Assembly (NCBI GenBank): GCA_965371355.1
Contig: CBDUYD010000106.1
Span: 1 to 9,891 of the forward strand
Length of the DNA stretch: 9,891 bases
Direction of reading: 5' to 3'
Source of the DNA: JASJHI01 sp965371355
GTDB lineage: Bacteria; Actinomycetota; Acidimicrobiia; Acidimicrobiales; Ilumatobacteraceae
Shown here: positions 1 to 5,896 of the stretch, one piece after another
How positions within the stretch are numbered: position 1 is the first letter of the stretch
Layout: each line of letters begins with the position of its first letter
Notes under the pieces: generated by a model
Database searches by the model: none
Told to the model about the DNA's origin: nothing
What the model saw: the letters and a program-made list of their open reading frames with translations, nothing else
Program-made: the position numbers and the translations under genes

Positions 1-291
1 GTCGCCCACGCCTACGCGGCGAGCAAGTGGGCCGTGCGCGGGATGACCAAGTCGGCAGCCCAGGAACTCACACCACACGGTGTCCGCGTGAACTCGGTTC
101 ATCCCGGCTACATCGACACCGAGATGCTGAGGGCGTTGGGCAGAGACGCCGATCAGATGGGACAACGCGTCCCGATCGGCCGCACCGCTACGGCCGACGA
201 GGTCGCCAAGCTCGTACTGTTCCTGGCATCGGACGAGTCGTCGTACTGCAGCGGCCACGAGTTCGTGATCGATGGTGCGATGATCGCGTAG
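1..291 (+). CDS. Short-chain dehydrogenase/reductase (SDR), C-terminal part only
   Basis: This is the last 96 codons of a classical SDR; the start and the Rossmann nucleotide-binding motif lie left of the window. The family performs NAD(P)-dependent oxidation or reduction of alcohol and carbonyl groups in the cytoplasm. The visible part opens with the catalytic YAASK motif (YxxxK, visible residues 5-9). The segment VRVNSVHPGYIDTEM follows, with the Pro-Gly turn that contacts the cofactor. The usual C-terminal run comes next: an R(T/x)A..DEVA helix, LFLASDES and a closing VIDGAMIA. The final motif has Ala where most relatives have a second Gly (GG), which is a mild change. The wording resembles the 3-alpha/20-beta-hydroxysteroid type, but substrate cannot be assigned. 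Only 19-25 bp separate its TAG from the next gene, so co-transcription with the oxidoreductase is likely. Family call is firm; substrate is unknown. Confidence 0.9.
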   Translation, partial: VAHAYAASKWAVRGMTKSAAQELTPHGVRVNSVHPGYIDTEMLRALGRDADQMGQRVPIGRTATADEVAKLVLFLASDESSYCSGHEFVIDGAMIA

Positions 292-302
292 TCACTCGCC
301 GA

Positions 303-311
303 CAAGGGAGG
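303..311 (+). promoter_or_regulatory. Ribosome binding site deciding the start of the oxidoreductase
   Basis: The run AAGGGAGGT lies five bases before the ATG at 317-319, a good Shine-Dalgarno placement. The in-frame GTG at 311 overlaps this run and would have no usable spacing. A third in-frame candidate, GTG at 320, has a spacing of eight and cannot be excluded. Confidence 0.65.
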
Positions 312-316
312 TGCGC

Positions 317-3300
317 ATGGTGGCCCAAGACGTCCAGTTCCTCGACTACTCGCTGACCGACCGATACACGCGCTCGGAAGGGCGGGTGTTGCTGTCGGGC
401 GTCCAGGCGCTCGCCCGGATCCCGTTCGACCAGCTCCGACTCGACCGCGCGGCAGGTCTCGACACAGCGGCGTTCATCTCCGGTTACCCCGGCTCGCCGC
501 TCGGCGGGCTCGACGGCGAGATTGCGCGGGCGATGAAGGTGGTGCCCGACCTGCCGATCGTCCACCGGCCGGCGGTCAACGAGGAGCTGGCGGCGACCTC
601 GGTGATGGGCTCACAACTCGCCTCGGGACGACCCGACGCCATCTACGACGGCGTCGTGGGCATCTGGTACGGAAAAGCTCCGGGGCTCGACCGTTCGTGC
701 GACGCGCTGCGCCACGGCGTCTTCGCCGGTTCGAGCCCGACCGGCGGTGCGATCGTCATCGTCGGCGACGATCCCGCCTGCAAGTCGTCGACGATGCCGT
801 CGTCGTCGGACGCGACGCTGGTCGACCTCCACATGCCGATCCTCTACCCCGGCACGGTCGCCGAGTGCCTCGAACTCGGGCTGCACGCGGTGGCGATGTC
901 CCGGGCGACAGGGCTCTGGTCGTCGATGAAGATCGTCGCAGCGATCGCCGACGGCACTGGACTGCTCGATCTCCCGGTGTTCGACGATGATCTCGTCATC
1001 CCGGTGACCGAGATCGACGGACAGCCGTGGCACTGCTCACCGTCGGCGAAATTCCTCGGCGCGGCCCGGATGCTCGAGGTCGAGCACGAGTTCCGCGACA
1101 TCCGGCTGCCGCTCGCCCGCCGCTACGGCGCCGACAACGACCTCAACCGCATCGACGGCAATACGCACGACGCCTGGATCGGGCTCGTCGCCACCGGGTT
1201 CACGTACTACGAACTGCTCGAGGCTCTGCGCCGCCTCGGGCTCGGCTCGGCGCGCGACATCGCCGACGCCGGGATCCGACTGCTCCAGCTGCGGATGCCG
1301 GTGCCGTTCGACTCCGGCCTCGTGCGCGACTTCGCGAGGGGACTCTCCGAGATCGTGGTCGTCGAGGAGAAGAACCCGACGCTCGAGTGGCTGATCAAGG
1401 ACGCTCTCTACGGCGGTAGCGATCAGCCGACGATCGTCGGCAAGACGCACGAGGACGACCGCACGCTGATGCGGGCGTGGGGGCCGCTCGACGCGGACGT
1501 CATCGTGGGCGGTCTGCGCGAGCGCCTCGCCGCGCGGCTCGGTGACCAGCTGGCTCCCGCAGTGGAGATGCCCGATGGTGAGACGATCCCGCTGGCGGTG
1601 AACCGGACACCGTTCTTCTGTTCCGGATGCCCGCACAACCACGGCACGCGGGTGCCCGACGGCGCCCTGGTCGGCGCCGGTACCGGCTGCCATGGGATGA
1701 CGCTGCTGATGGATCCCGAACGCGTCGGCGAGGGAATCGGGATCACGGCGATGGGCAACGAGGGCGCTCAGTGGGTCGGGATGGAGCCCTTCGTCCGGAG
1801 CGATCACCTGTTCCAGAACTTCGGCGACGGCACGTTCTTCCACTCGGGCCAGCTCGCGTTGCAGCACTGCATCGGCGGCGGTTCGAACATCACGTTCAAG
1901 ATCCTCTACAACGGCACGGTCGCGATGACCGGCGGACAGGACTCCGCGGCACCTGTCGCCGTGCCCGAGCTCGCCACGATCCTGCTGGCGCACGGTGTCG
2001 CCCGCGTCGCGATCACGACCGAGGATGTCGGACGTTACGACGGTGTGACGCTGCCGCCCGGCGTGCGCGTCCACGACCGCGGCGCGATCATCGAGGTCCA
2101 AGAAGCGCTGCGGGCGATACCCGGGGTCACGGTGCTGATCCACGACCAGTTCTGCGCCGCGGAACTCCGCCGCGACCGCAAACGCGGGACGCTCCCGACG
2201 CCGACCCGGCGCGTCGTGATCAACCACCGGATCTGCGAGGGGTGCGGCGACTGCGGCGACGTCAGCAACTGCCTCTCGGTCATACCGGTCGACACGCCGC
2301 TCGGACGCAAGACGACGATCGACCAGGCCTCGTGCAACTTCGACGAGAGTTGCCTCGACGGCGACTGCCCGGCGTTCATGCTCGTCGAGGGCGATGGCCC
2401 GCCACCGGCCGGCGTGTCGATCGGGCGGGCGAGCGGCGCGCTGGAACCGCCCGAACCGTCGCCGGCCGAGGTCGAGGGTCCGTTCCGGATCAGGATGGCC
2501 GGAATCGGAGGCACCGGTGTCGTCACCGCGGCGCAGATCGTCGCGACGGCGGCGATGTTCGACGGCTGGGAGGTGCACGGCCTCGACCAGACAGGCCTCA
2601 GCCAGAAGGCCGGTCCCGTCGTCAGCGACCTCACCCTCGTTCGCGAGGGCGGCGACGCGTCGAACGTGATCGGCGTGGGCCAGGCGGATGTTCTGCTCGC
2701 ATTCGACGCGATGGTCGCGGCCGGTGACGCTGCGATCGGAGCCGCGGATCCGTCGTCGACGGTCGTCATCGCCTCGACCCACCGGACGCCGACCGGCGCG
2801 ATGATCACGCACCCGGACACCCCCTATCCCGACGACGAGATCGAGGCCCGTCTCGACGCGCGCAGTCGAGCCGACGGCAACCGCCACGTCGATGCGACCG
2901 CACTCGCCGAGGCGCTCGCGGGCGGCGCCGCGCAGGCGAACGTGCTGCTGCTCGGCATCGCGGTGCAGGCGGGTCGGATCCCGGTGACACCTGTGTCGCT
3001 CGCACGGGCGATCGAACTGAACGGCGTCGCGGTCGCCGACAACCTCGCAGCGTTCGAGTGGGGACGCCGATGGGCGCTCGACCCGGTCGAGGTCGAGCAT
3101 CTGGCGTTGGTAGCCGACGGTGATGCGGTCGCAGTTCCCACCGACCTCGTCACCGTTGTCGACCTGCCACCCCGGCTGTCCGCGCGGATCGTGCGGCTGA
3201 CCGGCGACGCCGACCTCCGAGGGCGCCTGCGACTGCTCGCCGCCGACCTCGTCGGCTACCAGAACGCACGGTACGCGTCACGGTTCCTCGATGGCGTCGC

Positions 3301-3838
3301 CGCGGCCGCCGAGGCGGAGCGGGCCGCGGGCGTCGAGCCGGAGCGCCTCACCGACGCTGTCGCTCGGAGCCTGCACAAGCTGATGGCCTACAAGGACGAG
3401 TACGAGGTCGCCCGACTGATGCTGCTCCCCGAGGCCGCGGCCGCGGCCAGCCGCGTGGGTGGCGATGGAGCGCGGGTCACATGGCAGCTGCACCCGCCCG
3501 TGCTGCGCGCATTGGGGCGGCGCAAGAAGCTGTCGTTCGCAGCGTGGACGAGGCCGGCGTTCCAGACGTTGGCCGCCGCCAAACGGCTGCGCGGTAGCCG
3601 CGCCGACCCGTTCGGACAGACCACACTGAGAAAGACAGAGCGCGAACTGCCCGACGAGTTCCTCGTCGCGATGGACACGGTCTACACATCACTCGACGTC
3701 GACAACATCGAGCGGGCGGTGACGATCGCCGAGCTGCCCGACCACGTTCGAGGCTACGAGATGCTCAAGGAACGTCGCATCGGCGAGTACCGAGAACGGC
3801 TGACGGCAGCAATCGAGGGGTTCAGCAGTGGCTCCTGA
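317..3838 (+). CDS. Fused indolepyruvate-type 2-oxoacid:ferredoxin oxidoreductase
   Basis: The product is about 1173 residues and oxidatively decarboxylates a 2-oxoacid to an acyl-CoA, with electrons passing to ferredoxin or another acceptor. Numbering from the ATG at 317, an N-terminal pyrimidine-binding-type domain carries SGYPGSPLGG (55-64). A TPP-binding domain follows with Cys435 and Cys438 in FCSGCPHNHG, Cys458 in GTGCHG, and the diphosphate/Mg motif GDG (503-505) ending in LYNGTVAMTGGQ. A cysteine cluster comes next (Cys640, 643, 646, 652, then 673, 679, 684), probably an iron-sulfur site. A gamma-subunit domain starts near 727 with MAGIGGTGVV. The C-terminal 200 or so residues resemble the extra domain (DUF6537) of this long family. 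Thus the alpha and beta parts of archaeal IorAB are joined in one chain, as in many aerobic bacteria. Indolepyruvate and phenylpyruvate are known substrates of relatives; the substrate here is not shown. It follows the SDR gene closely and ends 8 bp from a convergent gene. Confidence 0.9.
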   Translation: MVAQDVQFLDYSLTDRYTRSEGRVLLSGVQALARIPFDQLRLDRAAGLDTAAFISGYPGSPLGGLDGEIARAMKVVPDLPIVHRPAVNEELAATSVMGSQLASGRPDAIYDGVVGIWYGKAPGLDRSCDALRHGVFAGSSPTGGAIVIVGDDPACKSSTMPSSSDATLVDLHMPILYPGTVAECLELGLHAVAMSRATGLWSSMKIVAAIADGTGLLDLPVFDDDLVIPVTEIDGQPWHCSPSAKFLGAARMLEVEHEFRDIRLPLARRYGADNDLNRIDGNTHDAWIGLVATGFTYYELLEALRRLGLGSARDIADAGIRLLQLRMPVPFDSGLVRDFARGLSEIVVVEEKNPTLEWLIKDALYGGSDQPTIVGKTHEDDRTLMRAWGPLDADVIVGGLRERLAARLGDQLAPAVEMPDGETIPLAVNRTPFFCSGCPHNHGTRVPDGALVGAGTGCHGMTLLMDPERVGEGIGITAMGNEGAQWVGMEPFVRSDHLFQNFGDGTFFHSGQLALQHCIGGGSNITFKILYNGTVAMTGGQDSAAPVAVPELATILLAHGVARVAITTEDVGRYDGVTLPPGVRVHDRGAIIEVQEALRAIPGVTVLIHDQFCAAELRRDRKRGTLPTPTRRVVINHRICEGCGDCGDVSNCLSVIPVDTPLGRKTTIDQASCNFDESCLDGDCPAFMLVEGDGPPPAGVSIGRASGALEPPEPSPAEVEGPFRIRMAGIGGTGVVTAAQIVATAAMFDGWEVHGLDQTGLSQKAGPVVSDLTLVREGGDASNVIGVGQADVLLAFDAMVAAGDAAIGAADPSSTVVIASTHRTPTGAMITHPDTPYPDDEIEARLDARSRADGNRHVDATALAEALAGGAAQANVLLLGIAVQAGRIPVTPVSLARAIELNGVAVADNLAAFEWGRRWALDPVEVEHLALVADGDAVAVPTDLVTVVDLPPRLSARIVRLTGDADLRGRLRLLAADLVGYQNARYASRFLDGVAAAAEAERAAGVEPERLTDAVARSLHKLMAYKDEYEVARLMLLPEAAAAASRVGGDGARVTWQLHPPVLRALGRRKKLSFAAWTRPAFQTLAAAKRLRGSRADPFGQTTLRKTERELPDEFLVAMDTVYTSLDVDNIERAVTIAELPDHVRGYEMLKERRIGEYRERLTAAIEGFSSGS

Positions 3839-3846
3839 CCCGCTGT

Positions 3847-4527
3847 TCATCCACCGGTCGCGCTGAGCGTGCTCTCGATCGGGTGACCGTCGGCGCGCCA
3901 CTCGGGGAAGCCGCCGTCGAGTCTGAGAGCCGAGCGTCCCCGCTCGGCGAGAAGGCGCACGGCGTCGTCGGCGTAAACGCAGAACGGCCCGCGACAGTAG
4001 GCGACCACATCGACGTCGTCGGGCAGTTCGCCGACTCGCTCGGCGAGCTCGTCGATCGGGATCGACCTTGCTCCGGCGATGTGTCCGGCGCCGAACTCAT
4101 CGGGGTTGCGCACGTCGATCACGACGAGATCGCCACCGTCGATGCGGCGCGCCAGTTCGTCGCGATCGATGGTCTCGAGGAGCGACCGGTCACCGATGTA
4201 CGCGTCGGCCAGGGCGGAGAGCTGCGAGAGGTGTGCCTCGGCCACGTCGCGCATCGCAACCCAGAGATCACGCACCCGCTCGGACGCCAACCGATAGTGG
4301 ATCCTCGTCCCCTCGCGCCGCGTGACGACGAGCCCGGTCGTGGCGAGTTGGCGGAGGTGGAATGACGTGTTGGCAACCGACTGGTCTATCTCTCGCGCCA
4401 GTTGCTCGACGCTGCGCTCGCCCTGCCCCAGCACGTCGATCAGCTCCGCGCGGCGTCCGTTGCTCAGCGCCCGTCCCACTTCGGCGAAGCCGTCGAAGAG
4501 GGCGTTCTTTGCTCTGCGATCTCCCAT
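3847..4527 (-). CDS. ArsR-family winged-helix regulator fused to a rhodanese domain
   Basis: This is a 226-residue cytoplasmic DNA-binding protein with a sulfur-transferase-like sensory half. Residues 25-82 form an ArsR/SmtB winged helix (RAELIDVL, a recognition helix near SVANTSFHLRQL, and a wing TRREGTRIHYRLA). Residues 120-218 form a rhodanese domain with DVRNPDEF, GHIAGARSIP and the active loop CRGPFC (178-183), ending in LDGGFPEW. Cys178 is the predicted persulfide-carrying residue. The only two cysteines of the protein are Cys178 and Cys183. The ArsR metal motif (ELCVCD type) is absent, so a sulfur or redox signal is more likely than a metal. I chose the ATG at 4525-4527 because homology begins there; an upstream ATG at 4582-4584 would add 19 unconserved residues and would put a palindromic operator inside the coding region. 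The gene diverges from the membrane protein at 4659 and converges with the oxidoreductase. Autoregulation through the two palindromes upstream is inferred. Confidence 0.88.
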   Translation of the reverse strand: MGDRRAKNALFDGFAEVGRALSNGRRAELIDVLGQGERSVEQLAREIDQSVANTSFHLRQLATTGLVVTRREGTRIHYRLASERVRDLWVAMRDVAEAHLSQLSALADAYIGDRSLLETIDRDELARRIDGGDLVVIDVRNPDEFGAGHIAGARSIPIDELAERVGELPDDVDVVAYCRGPFCVYADDAVRLLAERGRSALRLDGGFPEWRADGHPIESTLSATGG

Positions 4528-4547
4528 ACCCTCACGATAGAGGATAT

Positions 4548-4563
4548 TCAAGGATGTTCTTGA
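4548..4563. promoter_or_regulatory. Operator candidate 1 (TCAAG-N6-CTTGA)
   Basis: A perfect 5-bp inverted repeat with a 6-bp spacer lies 20 bp upstream of the chosen ATG of the ArsR-rhodanese gene. Its right half overlaps the TTGACA box of the rightward promoter. The same sequence pattern recurs 41 bp to the right. The dyad size suits a dimeric winged-helix regulator, and the neighbouring ArsR-type protein is the obvious candidate binder. Binding is inferred, not shown. Confidence 0.65.
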
Positions 4564-4588
4564 CAATGGCCGACATCTCTGCAACTGT
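4560..4588 (+). promoter_or_regulatory. Candidate promoter for the DUF4395-like gene
   Basis: A consensus -35 box TTGACA (4560-4565) is followed after 17 bp by a weak -10 candidate AACTGT (4583-4588), which keeps only the conserved A at position 2 and T at position 6. Transcription would start near 4595, inside the second palindrome, giving a leader of about 64 nt. Both boxes touch an operator candidate, so a bound repressor would block polymerase. The leftward promoter is less clear; TATCCT (complement of 4541-4546) is one possible -10 and would give a very short leader. Confidence 0.45.
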
Positions 4589-4604
4589 TCAAGTATTCCC
4601 TTGA
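4589..4604. promoter_or_regulatory. Operator candidate 2 (TCAAG-N6-CTTGA)
   Basis: This second copy has identical arms to the first and a different 6-bp spacer (TATTCC against GATGTT), which argues that the arms are what is conserved. The centres are 41 bp apart, close to four helical turns, so two bound dimers would sit on the same DNA face. It lies at the expected transcription start of the rightward gene. Confidence 0.65.
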
Positions 4605-4658
4605 GTATGAGGGAGATGCACTCCGATCCCGAACAACGACAGCGAGCAGGACACGAAC

Positions 4659-5273
4659 ATGGACACGACCATCGAACTCACCGAGAACATTGACGAAGGA
4701 GCAACGGCTCACGCCACCGACGACCCGACCGCTGCGACATCACGGTTCGGCGACCTCAAGACGCTCCTCACCGATCCGCGGTTCGAGCGTGAAGCCAACC
4801 TGCTCCGCCTCCAGGGCTGGCGCGACGACGGTCTCACCGCGGCGGTCGACACCAACCGGATCGCTCACCGGCTGGCGCCGGCGGTGTGCGGCGGGTTGTC
4901 ATTCGCCGTGATCGCGACGGGCTCGACCCCCCTCCTCCTCATCACACTCGCCTCGGCCGTCGTCGGCGTCTTCGCCGCCAACCATCCGATCGAATCGTTG
5001 TACAACGCGATCGCCTCGCGCAGGGGGCAGCAGCAGATGCCGGCCAATCGTGCCGCGAAACGCCTCGGCTGCGCGGTCGGGACGCTCTTCCTCGCCGGCG
5101 CTGCGATCGCAGGCGCGGTCGGCTACAACACGTTGGCGACCGTCCTGCTCGCCTCGCTCGGCTCGCTCGCACTGTTCGTCGCGGCGACGGGGATCTGCGT
5201 CCCGTCGATCATGTCGACGATGTTGTTCGGTTCCGATAGGAGCACGCGCCACCGGCTCATCGGCCGTTCCTGA
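4659..5273 (+). CDS. Small integral membrane protein, DUF4395-like
   Basis: This is a 204-residue protein with a polar N-terminal part (about 1-70) and three or four hydrophobic segments (roughly 74-88, 91-107, 136-155 and 158-181). The motif NHPIESLYN after the second segment, the RLGC sequence (Cys138) opening the third, and TGICVPS (Cys180) at the end of the last resemble the DUF4395 family. Members have no settled biochemical role, and I do not assign one. The ATG at 4659 is preceded by AGGA seven bases upstream. It is transcribed divergently from an ArsR-rhodanese regulator, and its promoter overlaps the paired palindromes. Control by that regulator, and a link to sulfur compounds, are inferred from context. 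A GC-rich hairpin follows the stop. The family assignment is from remembered motifs and is moderate. Confidence 0.75.
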   Translation: MDTTIELTENIDEGATAHATDDPTAATSRFGDLKTLLTDPRFEREANLLRLQGWRDDGLTAAVDTNRIAHRLAPAVCGGLSFAVIATGSTPLLLITLASAVVGVFAANHPIESLYNAIASRRGQQQMPANRAAKRLGCAVGTLFLAGAAIAGAVGYNTLATVLLASLGSLALFVAATGICVPSIMSTMLFGSDRSTRHRLIGRS

Positions 5274-5298
5274 ATCGACGCACCAACGTCGAAACGAT

Positions 5299-5326
5299 CG
5301 GCCCCCGCATCGCGACGGGGGGGCCG
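5299..5326. terminator. GC-rich hairpin between convergent genes
   Basis: An 8-bp perfect stem, CGGCCCCC (5299-5306) with GGGGGCCG (5319-5326), encloses a 12-nt loop. It lies 26 bp after the DUF4395-like stop and 13 bp past the 3' end of the opposite-strand membrane gene. It can therefore serve both strands. There is no T-tract on either side, which is common for terminators in high-GC bacteria but weakens the call. Confidence 0.5.
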
Positions 5327-5338
5327 CTCGACCAGGGG

Positions 5339-5749
5339 TCAGTCGACCGTGATATCGCGGCCGTGGGCCGTGAGTGCCCAGATCACCGCGATGGACATCG
5401 CGATGATGATGATCGACCACACCGGGTAGTACGGAAGCGCCGCGAAGTTCCAGATCGCGGCGAGGCCGGCGATAATCACACCGACCGTTCGGGCGGCGAC
5501 GTTGCCGGAGAAGATGCCGACTCCCGAGAGCACCACGATGATGCCGCCGATCAGATGGATCCAGCCCCACGTGGTCACGTTGAACTGGGCGATCCATTCC
5601 TCCCCGACGACGTAGAACGATTTGTTGATGATGGCCGTGAGACCCTGGATTGCGTTGAGAACTCCCATGATGATCATCATGATTCCCGCGAACCCGGCCC
5701 ATCCCACCGCCCAGCTGCTGTAGTTGCTGATGCCCGTGCTGTCTGTCAT
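5339..5749 (-). CDS. Four-helix membrane protein, DUF7144-like
   Basis: This is a 136-residue, very hydrophobic protein. Predicted membrane segments lie at about 16-40, 62-81, 86-106 and 108-128. The signatures are AGIMMIIMGVLNAIQG in helix 1, FNVTTWGWIHLIGG leading into helix 2, and the aromatic PYYPVWSIIIIA before helix 4, followed by a short polar tail. This pattern matches small membrane proteins common in actinobacteria (DUF7144), whose function is unknown. The start was set at 5747-5749 because AGGAG lies nine bases upstream; an ATG at 5768-5770 would add seven polar residues and has no clear ribosome site. It is on the same strand as the sulfatase upstream, but the gap of about 147 bp suggests its own promoter. 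No functional link to the sulfatases is visible. Confidence 0.85.
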   Translation of the reverse strand: MTDSTGISNYSSWAVGWAGFAGIMMIIMGVLNAIQGLTAIINKSFYVVGEEWIAQFNVTTWGWIHLIGGIIVVLSGVGIFSGNVAARTVGVIIAGLAAIWNFAALPYYPVWSIIIIAMSIAVIWALTAHGRDITVD

Positions 5750-5758
5750 GTCGTCGTT

Positions 5759-5763
5759 CTCCT
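5759..5763 (-). promoter_or_regulatory. Ribosome binding site for the DUF7144-like gene
   Basis: On the minus strand the sequence reads AGGAG nine bases before the ATG at 5747-5749. It lies inside the longer alternative reading from 5770, which supports the shorter start. Confidence 0.55.
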
Positions 5764-5804
5764 CATTCATTCTCGACGAAACGCGATCGGTGACCGCTGC
5801 GCAG

Positions 5805-5810
5805 AACCTA
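5805..5810 (-). promoter_or_regulatory. Weak -10 candidate upstream of the DUF7144-like gene
   Basis: The minus strand reads TAGGTT, a TAnnnT -10 pattern, about 55 bases before the start codon. No convincing -35 box lies 16-19 bases further upstream. The remainder of the 5750-5896 gap shows no reading frame that looks coding. Confidence 0.2.
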
Positions 5811-5856
5811 CGCCATGACGTACCCGTGCGCTATCCACAATCGGCATCGAACACAC

Positions 5857-5873
5857 GTGAAGGTGGCCTTCTC
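5857..5873 (-). terminator. Weak hairpin after the arylsulfatase
   Basis: GAAGG (5859-5863) and CCTTC (5867-5871) form a 5-bp stem with a 3-nt loop, extendable by a CG pair past one mismatch. It lies about 25 bases beyond the sulfatase stop on the minus strand. No T-tract follows, so it may be chance. Confidence 0.25.
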
Positions 5874-5896
5874 GTCGGGATTCTGCGTCGCCGGGG

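Noticed and set aside
1037..3100. Long open frame (687 codons) on the minus strand inside the oxidoreductase gene
   Set aside because: It is a shadow of GC-rich codon bias: it is rich in Arg, Asp, Val and His, has no recognisable domain, and lies wholly opposite a gene with clear motifs throughout.
3883..4365. Plus-strand open frame of 160 codons opposite the regulator gene
   Set aside because: It mirrors the ArsR-rhodanese gene, has no domain features, and the minus-strand reading has full family motifs in both halves.
4528..4584. Longer start for the ArsR-rhodanese gene
   Set aside because: The 19 extra residues do not look like the family N-terminus, and the added codons would cover operator candidate 1.
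5771..5896. Possible small gene or RNA in the gap between the DUF7144-like gene and the sulfatase
   Set aside because: Frames here are short, lack ribosome sites, and show no strong fold beyond a 5-bp hairpin.
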